A model generated the notes under the pieces. The model was not told where the DNA came from. It saw only the letters and a list, made by a program, of their open reading frames with translations, and ran no database searches. From assembly GCA_943736015.1 (NCBI GenBank), contig OX031068.1:33414296-33478295 (forward strand): 64,000 nucleotides of DNA, written 5' to 3'. This DNA comes from Tridacna crocea (lineage: Eukaryota > Mollusca > Bivalvia > Cardiida > Cardiidae). The stretch's first letter is position 1, and each line of letters begins with the position of its first letter. This document shows positions 47,001-58,046 of this stretch, piece after piece. A program made the translations under genes and the position numbers.

Positions 47001-50000
47001 TTCAAACAGGGACAGGTCTAAAATCTTGATGTGTCAAATCTTGAGGGTTTAATAATTCATACAAATATACAGCAAAGTCTTTCCATCATGATAAATTCTC
47101 CAAAGCTGATCAGAGAATATCAATACCTAGAGACACTGAAAGTAATTTTCTCCATCTATATAAAGAGGGAAAGAGCCATGTTCTTTCAAAAAGGGGTTTA
47201 ACTTTTTAAGTCTATACCACACAATGCCAACTTTTGACGACCCTGGAAAAGACGCCTTTTACAGACATTATGGGAAAAGGAGAAAATGCTGGTAACCAGC
47301 ATTTTCTCTTTTTCCCAGAATGTTTTCTACCCTATCAAAGAAAATTTGCACCATTTAAGCCAAAATGAAATTGTCAATCGCAAATGCTTTCAATTTGGAC
47401 CAGTCTAAAATTTTGTTGTTTGGTAAAAGGTTAACAAATTATCCTGACTTTAAACAACCCTGAGAAAGAAGCCTTTTTGAAAATAAAAGCCTTTTGAAAA
47501 TATTGTGGGAAAATAAGAAAATTCTGGTCACCAGCATTTTCTCCTTTTCTCACAATGTTTATTACCCTTCCTAGACCAAATCTCAATTTTTGAGTCACAT
47601 TCATTTTGATATCTGCAAAATTAATGCTTTCATTTGGACCAGTCTATAATTTTGTCATTTGGTAAAGTGTATGCATCTCTGTCATGTATCATAACAGGCA
47701 AAGTCATCAATTTATAGTTGTGGATCCATAAAAACCATTTTATCTTACTATCAAATGAACCTGGAGGTCCTCTGATATGCAGAATATTGACAAAATAGCA
47801 AAAAGTTTTGACCCATGTCAGCCACTGCCATTTTTACCCATGTCAGTTTGCAATGGCCGACATGAGTCGATATGTTTGCATATTTATTGGGCCATCTTTC
47901 AACAAAGTATGACTTAAGTATTATTCACCTTTCCCATCCACCCAATCTACTGCTGTTATCCCATGCTGTAAGTCATACATCGACAAATTCTTGTACCTAA
48001 AATAAAGAACAAAAAAAGACTCCCATTTTCCAACCTTCCACAGAAAGGTTACTTTCTTTCAATCTTTTATCAAACAATCCCAAGTCTTACTTCTCTTTAC
48101 CAACAACAAAATTTTGGAATAAACCAAATTCGAAGCATACTGTACCGTCTTAAGTCCATTCTAAATTTTCCAGTAGCAAAGGTAAAGTGCTATACTGCCT
48201 TTCTGTTTCATTGTTGCAATCTGCATCGCAGTGAAATGCAAGTTTAACTTAAGTAACTACCATGACTAAAGGCAGATTATAAAACCTTTCATCACCTTAA
48301 AAGCTTGTTGAAGTCGTTTATGACATGTAACTCTCGGGAATAAATACTGATAAAATTTATCGTGTGTGGCTGCTATTTTGATCGTTTTCGGGAATGTAAC
48401 AGATGAGATGCAGTTTTCTCTTATGTTCAGCATTCAAATTGAAAATATTTGTATTTCAAGCGAACGATTATTAAATACACAAGCAACAGGCACGTTTAAC
48501 TCATTACCAAACAAGAATATTTTAGGTTTGTCCTAATAGAAAGCATTTGCAGACGACTAAATAAAAGTGACTGAAAATTTGAAATTTGTTTTGTGAAGGG
48601 CAGAAAACATTGTGGGAAAAGGAGAAAATGTTGGTTACCAGCATTTTCTCCTTTTCCCACAATGTTTTCTAAAGGCCTCTTTCTCAGTGTCGTCAAAAGT
48701 AGGGATTGTGTGGTAATGGGTTAAGTCCTAGTTTTGTGCTCTTATTTGCGGAATCATGAGAGTTCAAATGTGCGCACAAAATCTGTGCCTAACTATCTAC
48801 TGGTTTTCTCTCCATCATCTCCAGAGGGAACCAGTCAAAAAGTAACATCGCGTTTGGAGACCATTACATGATATGAAGGTGTATGCGAAGAACAGTAACA
48901 AAAATAGCACCGGAGCAGACACCTTCAGACTGAAGGTATGGTCAGTGGACATAACAGTAATTAAATCAATAGTAGGAATGCTGTTGTTCATATTCAACGC
49001 AATGGTTCACAAAAAATGGTCATGTCATTCAATACTTACTCCGCACGAAAAGTCAAATATTAAGGTTCATGTAAAGTGTTTATTTTGCTTAATTTCATAC
49101 GTCAATAATTCTGTAATTATTAAAATTTGTCCAGGAAAACCATATATCAAATTAAAGCTCTGGATGAGTACAAGCTGTTTTACATAATTATACCTACTGG
49201 CCTTGCATAATAAAACTAAAACATTGCAGAAAAAGATGACATCGTTTAAAACCTACAAAATAATAATGACATAACAAAATTGCCTAAGTTTTGGAGAAAA
49301 CATAGGCTATGGTACATACCAGGTACTGCTACTACCAAAAATCCTATAGTTTCTTTAAAAAGGCACATATTTAAGTCAGAAAGTTTGACATTTTTCCCTT
49401 ATTGAATTGTCAACCATGTTTGACCTACTTTGTTTTAGTAACAGGTATGGTGTCTCCACAGGATCAAAATGTACAAGTGGTTGTGTGTAATAAACTTTCA
49501 TTAGTATTACCTGAACAAATTGACATGAAATAAATGACCTCAATTACCATATATTACACGCTTGATTTATTGTTCTAACTTGGCTCCGGCTAATGTCGTC
49601 TGCATGCGGAACTATGTGCATGTTTCTAAACTCTTTATGCTGCTAATAGATTTATAGTGTTTTCAAAGAATACTTGAAATACCTGAAATAACCATTATAT
49701 TGTTGGTTTAAATTGGTAATACATGGTGGGTGACTTAGATCTATGATGCACTTTCTATGCAGCCTGATCTTAATCTATGCCATCCGCAAAACCGTTTTAT
49801 TTTGACTAAGGCGCAGTAAGGGTCAAACCCGACATTTACCGATAACAGTTTCCGTACAGTCCGATTATACCAGATGGTTTAAATATTCACGTTTTAATTA
49901 CTCTTTGCATAAAGGTCAATTTCAGGTCAATTTATTCCAGTAATAATTTTAGAATAAAAATGACCTGTACAAGTGAAATTTCCATGTCCACTTACAAACC

Positions 50001-50841
50001 CTTTCTCAAAAACAGCACCCCACTACCCCATCACACACACAAAAACAACAATGAAAAAAATGCTTATGTCAAAAATTGATTCTAAATCCTATCTACCAGA
50101 CTGGTGACACCTTTTGTAACTGCTGTTTTTGAGAAAGGGTTTGGACGTAGACATGGACATTTCACTTGTACAGGTCATTTTTATTTGTTTTATTATCTAA
50201 AATTACTAATGAAAGTTTATCATGCACAACCACTTGTACATTTTGATCCTGTGGAGACACCATACCTGTTACTAAAACAAAGTAGGTCAAACATGGTTGA
50301 CAATTCAATAAGGGAAAAATGTCAAACTTTCTGACTTAAATATGTGCCTTTTTAAAGAAACTATAGGATTTTTGGTAGTAGCAGTACCTGGTATGTACCA
50401 TAGCCTATGTTTTCTCCAAAACTTAAGCAATTTTGTTATGTCATTATTATTTTGTAGGTTTTAAACGATGTCATCTTTTTCTGCAATGTTTTAGTTTTAT
50501 TATGCAAGGCCAGTAGGTATAATTATGTAAAACAGCTTGTACTCATCCAGAGCTTTAATTTGATATATGGTTTTCCCGGACAAATTTTAATAATTACAGA
50601 ATTATTGACGTATGAAATTAAGCAAAATAAACACTTTACATGAACCTTAACTTGGGTTCGGAAACAGGTGTTGGCCGACCCCTGGCCATTAAGAAATACT
50701 TGCTGTACTTTGATATTTCAATGCGAAAATCCTTGTAATGGATACATTTCGACATGTCAGTTCTCTTGGTGTAAATGAATAGTTAAAGGCAATATATAAA
50801 TACGTTTTGATAGAGTCAAAGAGCCAATCGTCGTAGTCCAT
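40842..50841 (-). CDS. WDR73: WDR73 orthologue, eight exons
   Basis: Exons in transcript order are 50841-50804, 47996-47929, 46872-46808, 45691-45603, 44619-44387, 43249-42933, 42396-42363 and 41074-40842. All phases agree and the CDS is 1077 nt (358 residues; human is about 378). The start MDYDDWLFDSIKT matches the vertebrate N-terminal DDWL motif. Other family hallmarks are MYDLQHGITAVDWVDGKG, DFRVLSGGFSPQLVTEIKHL, SVSGFDGCVYLYN, PVFLHEGH and the final WHP...DGSIHAWQWND. The family is a WD40 beta-propeller. Human WDR73 binds BRAT1 and the INTS9-INTS11 endonuclease module, and is mutated in Galloway-Mowat syndrome. It is convergent with the coiled-coil gene. Confidence 0.95.
41223..41450. 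repeat. Family A MITE, WDR73 intron 7
   Basis: Left TTAA at 41223-41226; decayed stem (CAAACAGGAGAAGAAGC). A left-half fragment in opposite orientation (41131-41226) abuts it. Confidence 0.72.
41577..42029. repeat. Family A MITE split by a SINE
   Basis: Left part to 41619, SINE 41620-41837, then hairpin and right part to TGATAAAGGGTGAA. Confidence 0.75.
41620..41837 (-). mobile_element. SINE-like insertion inside a hairpin MITE
   Basis: It begins TTGACTGATTGATGGTGTTTAA and interrupts a family A copy (41577-42029). GACCCTGG (41612-41619) and GACCTTGG (41838-41845) flank it as an 8-bp duplication with one mismatch. The body resembles 32864-33160 and 46495-46766. Confidence 0.7.
42050..42282. 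repeat. Family A MITE, 81 bp from the WDR73 microexon
   Basis: Complete, ending GTGTGATCAACGTTAA. Confidence 0.85.
42363..42396 (-). CDS. WDR73: WDR73 exon 7, 34-nt microexon
   Basis: A 34-nt exon between AATTTCAG and donor GTAAAT encodes KSQGGNRFSVS plus one base. It is needed to join exon 6 (phase 0) to exon 8 (phase 1), and it restores the family reading ...ISGFDG. Confidence 0.88.
42933..43249 (-). CDS. WDR73: WDR73 exon 6
   Basis: Acceptor TTTGCAG and donor GTAAAT, phase 0 exit. It encodes GQIASLQFLSSDALLCCKLS (vertebrate SSLQVLDADTFAFCC region) and MSSEGEVIQFDTRNL, a blade with the usual D-x-R end. Confidence 0.93.
43286..43513. repeat. Family B MITE in WDR73 intron 5
   Basis: Complete, between TTAAs. 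Inner stem GAAATTGCTC facing GAGCAATTTC. It starts 37 bp upstream of the WDR73 exon 6 acceptor side. Confidence 0.87.
43837..44063. repeat. Family A MITE, WDR73 intron 5
   Basis: Complete between TTAAs. Hairpin at about 43946-44010. Confidence 0.87.
44387..44619 (-). CDS. WDR73: WDR73 exon 5
   Basis: Acceptor AATAG; split Arg codon with exon 4. It encodes HCVVAQENGCASIWEMGNEE through IGSSLNNIITLDLERFVKID. The donor is GTAAGA, phase 1. It contains two predicted propeller blades. Confidence 0.9.
44820..44915. repeat. Family A hairpin only, WDR73 intron 4
   Basis: Core stem AATGTGGGAAATGGAGAAAA and its inverse, without ends. Confidence 0.65.
45202..45428. repeat. Family A MITE, WDR73 intron 4
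   Basis: Both ends present though mutated (ACTCCGTACCACAC; CGTTTGGTAGAGT). Confidence 0.78.
45603..45691 (-). CDS. WDR73: WDR73 exon 4
   Basis: Acceptor GTTCCAG and donor GTATTT. It encodes KIKKDRDFRVLSGGFSPQLV then TEIKHLPSS, ending in phase 2. The DFxVxxGGFS...xIKHxP pattern is a close match to WDR73. Confidence 0.92.
45723..45940. repeat. Family A MITE, WDR73 intron 3
   Basis: Its left end is 32 bp upstream of the exon 4 acceptor on the minus strand. Confidence 0.7.
46262..46471. repeat. Family A MITE, WDR73 intron 3
   Basis: Hairpin at about 46359-46427. Ends decayed (TTAACTATTTACTAAG; GTAGTAAAGTGTTG). Confidence 0.75.
46495..46766 (-). mobile_element. Older SINE in WDR73 intron 3
   Basis: The minus-strand head includes GTAGCCCAGTTGGTAGC and GATTCGATCC, like pol III A and B boxes. 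The body shares CACTGGCTGCTTT and GAATCCTGTTGCAA with the copies at 32864 and 41620. Confidence 0.65.
46808..46872 (-). CDS. WDR73: WDR73 exon 3
   Basis: Acceptor TTTCTAG; the exon encodes LCVTTSRGRKYEICELLLPD then K. The donor is GTGATA, phase 0. It corresponds to the vertebrate segment just before the DFKVRHGGF motif. Confidence 0.85.
47216..47434. repeat. Family A MITE, WDR73 intron 2, chained
   Basis: Complete. Shares TTAA 47431-47434 with the next copy. Confidence 0.83.
47431..47670. repeat. Family A MITE, WDR73 intron 2, chained
   Basis: The GAAAGAAGCCTTTTTGAAAAT segment is duplicated before the hairpin. The right end lacks TTAA (GGTAAAGTGT). Confidence 0.78.
47929..47996 (-). CDS. 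WDR73: WDR73 exon 2
   Basis: The acceptor is TTTTAG (AG at 47998-47997 on the minus strand) and the donor GTGAAT. It encodes YKNLSMYDLQHGITAVDWVD followed by GK, the first propeller strands. Confidence 0.92.
48496..48724. repeat. Family A MITE, WDR73 intron 1
   Basis: Complete, TTAACTCATTACCAAAC to GTGTGGTAATGGGTTAA. Hairpin at about 48602-48668. Confidence 0.9.
49061..50649. mobile_element. Long foldback (inverted-repeat) element in WDR73 intron 1
   Basis: The left arm 49061-49505 is inverted almost perfectly at 50203-50649, and a second arm block 49957-50015 is inverted at 50122-50180. Outer ends are TAAGGTTCATG and CATGAACCTTA. The left arm is interrupted by about 440 bp (49506-49945) that is absent from the right arm and includes a family C palindrome. 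The loop is about 50016-50121. No coding frame is convincing. Confidence 0.85.
50804..50841 (-). CDS. WDR73: WDR73 exon 1 (38 nt, start codon)
   Basis: ATG reads leftward from 50841 in the favourable context GAAAATGG. Twelve codons plus two bases encode MDYDDWLFDSIK, then donor GTATTT. Phase 2 joins the G at 47996 to give Thr-Tyr-Lys, matching the spacing of the vertebrate protein. A transposon end lies 93 bp upstream. Confidence 0.9.
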
Positions 50842-50934
50842 TTTCTCTTGAATGTATGATGCAGTCCTCCGGCTCTGCTGAAGGAAATAACAAGTTTTTT
50901 GGAAGTTGCCTGAAGGATTCTTTAAACCGAAGTA

Positions 50935-52005
50935 GGGTCAATCCGGGTAAATACGGACGATTTTTACACAGCTCACTTCGCCAGTCAACCACTGTTACTA
51001 TGTGAAAGCCATGACCCCTATAACCTATGAGTTAACATTTTAAGACCTTCCCCTTTGATATTTTCGCTATATTGTATAGTTTACTCCGCCCGAGATACTG
51101 CGAAAATGCAGTTGAAGTTACATAGTCGAATCCGGGTAAATACGGACATGAGGGGTGAAGTACGGACACAGACTGGAAAATTACGGACACCCCACTTTAA
51201 ACGGGTTAAATACGGTATTGCTTGGCACAAGTTATTTTTCCTTTCCCTACTATGTTTTCAAAAGAACAATACTGCCAAAACCTAATAAAACAATGGATTG
51301 TTTGTGGCCTAAACGGACAATAATAGCAATAGATCTAGCACAACCTGCACATTAGGCAGGACAACAGTTACAAAATGCAGTGAAATGAAAAATCATTCCG
51401 GTAGCCCGTACATCTGTGGCTTAATTTTATTTAATGCGTCTAATTTCTGAAAAGTATTGGATTCTACTTGTGCGGCTCGAGCTATAAATTAACTTCTAGG
51501 TATCGTCTTTTTCAAATATTTGATAAACATGAATTTTGTAGATATTTTGTGTAAGTGTCCGTAATTTTACAGTGTGTTCAAACGACTAGTTTAATACGGA
51601 CAGTTGTCTTTTTCTTCTTTATTTCTGCTAATGTGTATTTTGCCATTATTTTGATGATTTATTACTTTTCTTCAATCATTTGTCATAGTTCTATACACCG
51701 TTACGGCTTAGTGAAAAAGGTCTTTAACTTAAGAAATGGTTCAAGTACCTGTCAGAGTTGTAGCACAAATCTTTAAATTCAAGCATAGTTGAGAAAGGGC
51801 GAATCAAGTCTGACACTAAATGTGCTTGTATCATCACATAAACTTAATCGTCATCAAAAATAGCGCACTGACACAGAAATAAGATGGGAGTGCTATATAT
51901 AGATTGTGGCATGGATATTGGGAGTTGAAATACGCTCTGGTATTTTCCAAAAATATGGTGCATGTCCGTATTTATACCTCTGTCCGTATTTACCCGGATT
52001 GACCC
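50935..52005. mobile_element. 1071-bp non-autonomous element with perfect 24-bp inverted repeats
   Basis: The left end 50935-50958 (begins GGGTCAATCCGGGTAAATAC) is the exact inverse of 51982-52005. TA duplications sit at 50933-50934 and 52006-52007. The motif TACGGAC recurs inside (for example near 50953, 51142, 51158, 51174 and 51595, and inverted near 51964). These could be subterminal transposase-binding sites. It has no substantial transposase frame. The TA target suggests a Tc1/mariner/pogo-type source. Confidence 0.88.
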
Positions 52006-52178
52006 TACGTTAATAACAATAAGTAATATTGTTCCAATTGTTCTAGGTATTGATAGTCTTTGTACAAGCTTTCTCTCGTACGCCTTCACAAGGGAACAAA
52101 ACAGTTCCCCGACACAAGTTTTGGAGACAGCTCCCCGACACTTTCGTTTCATGGAAAATGACCTTTTATACTGTAGAA

Positions 52179-52749
52179 TTAAAGGTGGGTATTTAGAAAT
52201 TATATATATATCACTGAAATTCATATGAAAAAGTAATACAAATCATCAATAATTAAGATTTATAAAATTACAAAAAAAGATATTTTGATGGTATTCCCTT
52301 AAAAGGCTACGTAGCCTTTTAAGCCATTTTTAGATTTCGCACCAAAAATCAATAAAGCATTTCGGGAGTGCCTAGTGACTAGCACGTATAGCACTAAAAT
52401 TCCATTACATAACAAACATGTAATACTTATTTTCCATAGTGTCTTCTTCGGACGCTATGTTTGAAACTTTGTTTGTGTATTCCTGTATGTAAATGAACGA
52501 ATTGATCATCTAAAAATAGAACGTGTCTCCCGTCGGTGTCGACCTGGGCTGTAGTAAATCTCTAATTTCTCGTGTTGTTGGACGGTTTTCGACTACTGGG
52601 GTTTTATGAATGAAAATTGAAAGTCTTTGGGAGTATAAAGATGATTTTTTTTGCATTTTTGTACAAATTTTAGTCTATGGGAGTATAAAGATGGTTTTTT
52701 TTGCATTTTTGTACAATTTTCGTCCCAAGATCTGAAAGGCCACCTTTAA
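52179..52749. repeat. Family G MITE, copy 2, with 10-bp inverted ends
   Basis: TTAAAGGTGG at the left and CCACCTTTAA at the right define the ends. The central palindrome AAAAGGCTACGTAGCCTTTT is at about 52302. The interior is closely similar to 37914-38472. Confidence 0.78.
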
Positions 52750-53920
52750 CACAATTATAATTGATAATCACGACAAATTGAAATATTCGTGGATAATTGA
52801 TGTTGTGATCGAATTATCTGTATCCTGTGAAGAAGATTGCTATATATAAATTGACTGGTAGTTATTGTCTCATGGATGAATTCACAACAAATCACGGCTG
52901 TATTGAACATAAGACAATAGTTTAAAGGGACTTTTAGCCAGCATCAAAAATGATAAAAGAATAGAGAGAATTTTGTGTTGTAGTTTAGTTACATGTAGGC
53001 CTATAGATATGCTTTCCCCTGTGATATACAAATAAGCCTACAGTAGAGAGGGCGAGGTGGTGGGTGTTTACCGAGTGAAATACCTTTTCTGTTTATCTTG
53101 TACACTTAATTGGACAATTTTACATAGGCCTACATGTATATTGTAGTTCTTTCTCTATATGCACAGCATTTTGGAGAATGTACATGTATTTCGATAATGT
53201 CTTGATATTTTGAGACAATAGGCTGTCAAATTTTTCCGTCATATAGTTATCAAGTTATAGACGTTACCACAATGATCAAATGTACTCGCCAATCAAATAC
53301 ATGAAGAAAGACTTCAATTAGTTACAGAAGATAATTTATCTATATAATCCCTTTTAAAAAATTCTTTTTATATACGATAACGATCTATTTTGTTGTTTGA
53401 CATCGAACAAAAGTGTACGGGAATAGGCATTCGGAGCACCTCGGGCAATCTTTCGATCCAGCCTCGGATCATTATCTCCCGCTAGATGGCATTCTATAAA
53501 TACATGACATGCGCAGACAACGAGCCTCGGATGTATGCCGACGGAATAATATGTTAAAAAACTTGACATGCATCGCCGGAAGCGGTTATTCGACAGATAC
53601 TCCCCACTACATAGTTATCGGGATGTCCAAATGACGTCAACTAGTAACCATTTCGAATGACAACAAATCCTGTAGAATGACGATAACTCTAACTAAAGCA
53701 GCATAAATGGCTGAATTTAGGGCTTGCTTGCATTCATTACGCACTTGAAAAATTGGGCTGGATCGAAAGATTGGCCGAGATTTTCCGAATGTTTGCGCGA
53801 TAATGACGTCATTGTATTTCTTGTTATGGGGTGTTGTTGTTCCTTCCGGAAGTAGTCTGTCCGCATACATGTATCCGAGGCTTGATTCGTAGAATTGACC
53901 GAGGTGTTCCGAATCGTCAT

Positions 53921-54379
53921 TCATAAAACCCCAGTGGTCGAAAACCATCCGACAACACGAGAATTTAGAGATTTACTACGGCCAAGGTCGACATCGACGG
54001 GAAACACGTTCTATTTTTACATGAACAACTTGCTCATTTACATACCAGAAATACACAGACGAAGCTTCAAACATAGTGTCCGAAGAAGATATTATGAAAA
54101 ATAATTTCATGTTTATTATGTAATGGAATTTAAGCGTCATTAGTCACGTGCCAGTCACTTAACATTCCCACAGTGCATTTTTTCATATTTGGCGCGAAAT
54201 CATAAAATAGCTTAAGAGGCTACGTAGCCTTTTAAGGGAATACAATCAAAAAAATTTTTTTTGGTAATTTTATGATTCTTAATTATTGATGATTTGTATT
54301 GTTTTTTTCATATAAATTTGAGTTATGTATATATTTTTTGATTTGGTGTGATGTAAAAATTCCAAGTACCCACCTTCAA
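53921..54379. repeat. Family G MITE, copy 3, inverted and truncated
   Basis: The reverse complement of the 52179 copy, from the CCCCAGTGG region through AAGGCTACGTAGCCTTTTAA to the CCCACCTTCAA end. With copy 2 it makes a 2.2-kb inverted pair. Confidence 0.72.
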
Positions 54380-56042
54380 TCTATGACTATCGTAACGACG
54401 AAGGCCTGTTCAAATTTTAAACGTCTCTTTCCATCTAAAAATGGTGGTGTAAGTTTCATTTTTTTTTTCTAGAAATATGTGCTAAAGCTGTTTTCGTTTT
54501 AAAGCTGGTAAAGGGTTAGCCTTCGATCTCGGTATATCACTGCAGTAGTGGCTGACACATGGTCTTTCCTAAACACAAACACACACATGTCATAAAAATG
54601 AGTCTGTCCTGTTTAATTTTCACTTTATCATTCGTAAGTACGGTAAACATGATTTGGAGTAATCAACGTTTTTTACATAGGGTAAGTCCATTCTCATTTT
54701 TGAGTTCCGAAAACTTTTTTTTGTTTTCAAATGCATTTTTATTGATTCCCGATTTAACTACATGTGCAGTTCGCTTTTCATTTTCTTTTTTAAATTATTG
54801 TCTTATAAATCTAAGGCAGTTCGCTAGAAATAATCATTTCTTTCTCGCTGTTAATAATGTAGTCTGTACACGAAAGTTTCTATGAAAACCAAAAGGTGAC
54901 AGCACTTGAACTATAACTCTTTTCTCTGTAGGATACCGGAAAATTGATAAATTGACAGTTTTTGCCTCTTCGAAAGAGATAATGGATACTACTACTGACA
55001 AGGCCAAAATTTGGCATATTTATCGTTTTTACGGTGAAATTCATTTATAAAATGTCACCAAATAACTATACGGGTATATTAAAGTTGGCGTTTGCTTTCA
55101 CCTTCTCCCTTGTTGCTATCACGTGATCAACGAAAATGCCCGGATGTCCGACGCTATGAATTGTCCATATATTATCTCCCGCTAGATGGCATTCTATAAA
55201 TACTCATCTATCTGATATGGGCATCCTGGGTATAGACTGGTTACCTCCCCTGATACACTACGTGTATAGGGACAGGTACAGGCTAAATCGAAACGGGGCG
55301 AATTCTGCCCGTATTATGCGAGGTAACTGTGCAAGTAGTAACTTAGAGTAGCGTCTCTTGATTTTTGTGTGTATGTTTTTGGTGGGTGTAAAAAGCAATA
55401 GCTATGAAAATAATTTTCGATATTACTGTCTTTTAAAGTGATTGTTTTGTGATCATAATATAATTACTTATGCACGGTATCATTTCAACAAACGATAGGT
55501 GAATGTCTAAAATTTGATAGAAAAAAAAAATGTTAATGATTATAAGAGTATTATTTGATTATTATGTTTATAATAAAAGCTAAATCAATGAATACATGAA
55601 AAATTTTCAAGTGCTGATGTTGAACTTTTACTAAAAAAATTAACATCAAAATAAAAAATATAATGCACAAGATTGTACTTGATAAAGCAGAAAGGGTAAT
55701 AAGATAATCAATTATCTTGTAAATTGAATTGTAGGTTACAATTCTCAAAGATTAAAGTCTGTTGTCCCTTTGAAGAAGCCTGCAGAGATAAGCCTAGGGG
55801 CAATAAAACACATGTGGTGTCTAATCATCATTTAATTCTCCCTTAACATTTAATTTCTTTGTTTTGTAAGGAATAAAGAAGCATGTTTCAACATTTACTA
55901 ACAAGTGTTTGGGGGAAAAAAATTAAAAGGGGGGAAAATTGCTTGCCGAATATTTATGTATTACTCAGTTGTTCAGATGTCTAATAGTCAAAAAATTAAA
56001 TGAATAAAGAATTTAGAGAGGATTTGAAATAAAAGTATCTAA

Positions 56043-56215
56043 TTAACCCATTACCAGACGACCAAATTTTAGACTAGTCCAAATTGAAACAAATTGCAGA
56101 CGACATTTTAAAGAGCATTTAAATTGAAAATAAGTACTATATAGGGTAGAAAAATTTGTGAGAAAAGGAGAAATCGCTTGTTACAAGTAGTTTCTCCTTT
56201 TCTCACAATGGAATG
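56043..56215. repeat. Family A MITE, variant inner stem
   Basis: Inner stem AGAAATCGCTTGTTAC facing a degenerate arm; right half lost. Confidence 0.7.
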
Positions 56216-57508
56216 TCCAGATTTCCCTCTTCTTTTTATCTAAAAAAAAAAAGATCATTCTAGATGGAAAAGGTCCTTTTATCTGAAAGTTATAAATTAT
56301 GCTCTATGAATACCTGTATTCTATTATTTATTAATAACATAATAATCAAAATAAGAATGAAATAAAGTCAACTGAGCACATTGTCAGGTTACTCGATATA
56401 TGTTTCGAGCCGTTTCATTGGCCGTATCAATTATCCAATCACAGGGCACGGTACGATTAGCTTGTGCCTGTTGTAATACACGGTATACAACGGTGGCCAG
56501 AGCCGAACCACTTTCCTACGCGACAACCGTTACTTTGAATTCAAAACAAAAAAAAAATAGGTTTACCCGATAAAACGCTACCTTGTGCAATTCACTCAAC
56601 TATGATCACCAGTTCTGAGAAATCTGTTGCTAAAGCAGGACTCATTTCTCCTCAAACGTATTGATACGTAAAAGATATTTTCAACATTGCTACTTTATAG
56701 AGCGTAATATTATTAAAGTCAGCCCGCTTTCGGGGCTAGTAGTGATGCGTCATATAAGACAGTCGAATCTTCGAAGATTACGGTGTCAAATTACGACGCA
56801 TTTCAGCAAAAATAAAAAATGGAGAATTTCAAAGGCTTTTATCATAAGTACACATGCATGAAAAATCAAGTTCCTATATACCATTAGAAAGGTTATTACC
56901 TAAGATTTAATTTGATGCTAATTTTATTAAAATTTACCGACAAATAAAATATTTAGCGAGGGGGCCGTTAGGGCCGGGAATTATGGCCTATTTCTTTTAT
57001 TGGGGCCGGGGAATACACATACCCGGGGAACTGTCCCCAAATCTGTCGAGGCTGTCTCCAAAACTTGTATCGGGAAAATTTCTTGTCGGGCAACTGTCTT
57101 GAAACCCTTCACACTATACTGACATAGCTAAATTAAGTCAATAGTGTCAGATCAAAACGGAAGATTCAACTGGGAACAGTTCCACGATGACAACCGTAAA
57201 ACTAGAGGCGTTTGAGCGCCTGTATCGCTCCACAGGCCTGATTTTTCTGTAACGGTGAAGAGAAGTTTTTAACAATTACCATTCATTCCTGCATTTTAGG
57301 TCACTAAAGAAAAAAAGCTATGAAAAACACTGTGAGAAAAGAAGAAAATAAAAGTAACCTGCATTTTCTTAGTTTTACACAATACCTTTAGTTTTACACA
57401 ATTTCTACCCTTTTTTGATACAAGTTTTACTAATTTGAAGATTTATTATGTTGTCTGCAACATCTTTCAATTATGGCCAGTTATAAAAAAATTGTCTTCT
57501 GGTTATAG

Positions 57509-57700
57509 TTAACTCATTACCATATGACAACGTACATTTTAGGGTTGTCCAAATGGAAAGCATTTGTAGATGAAAAAATAAAAGTGACTGAAAATTTGAA
57601 AGTTGTTCTGTGACGGGTAGATAACATTGTGGGTAAAGGTTACCAGCATTTTCTCCGTTTCCCACAATGTTTTCTAAAGTCTTCTTTGTCAGGGATCAGT
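57509..57700. repeat. Family A MITE nested in the composite repeat, copy 1
   Basis: The left stem has lost the AGGAGAAAATGCTG segment (GGGTAAAGGTTACC), a deletion shared with 61781-61965. Confidence 0.75.
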
Positions 57701-57858
57701 TTGATTGGATAACAAAATGCCTTATCACAACAGTAAAGCCCTGTCCCTCTTTGTACCAGGTCACCAGTAAGTCAATAAACCTTTACCAGAGCTAATCAAA
57801 GTGCAGAGTTTCTCTTGTTTTACATGAAAAGGATTATAGATTATGTAAAGCAACCATC

Positions 57859-58046
57859 TTTAACTCTTTACCAAATGATAAAATTTGGGATGTGACCAAA
57901 CTGAAAGCATTTGCAGACAACAAATTAAACATTGATGAAATGATGATTTCCCTCTGATTACCAGCATTTTCTCCTTTTCCAAGAGTGTTTTCCAAAGATT
58001 TCTTCTTAAGGATAGTTAAAAGTCAGGATTGTATGGTAAAGACTTA
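57859..58046. repeat. Family A MITE nested in copy 1, hairpin arm deleted
   Basis: Compared with 62126-62353 it lacks most of the left hairpin arm; TCTGATTACCAGC joins directly. Confidence 0.8.

Noticed and set aside
48296-48360. Possible WDR73 first exon (minus, ...VINDFNKLL ending at a GTGATG donor in phase 2)
   Set aside because: The frame has no ATG after its upstream stop. The exon at 50841-50804 starts with ATG and matches the WDR73 DDWL N-terminus with the right phase.
50104-50334. 76-codon plus-strand frame MTPFVTAVFEKGFGRRHGH...
   Set aside because: It lies wholly in an arm of the foldback and is mirrored in the other arm.
53637-53948. 103-codon minus-strand frame
   Set aside because: It overlaps the family G repeat at 53921-54379 and other repeated sequence. 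No domain seen.
54559-54885. 108-codon plus-strand frame, hydrophobic and Phe-rich
   Set aside because: Composition reflects AT-rich sequence. No splice context, no recognisable domain.
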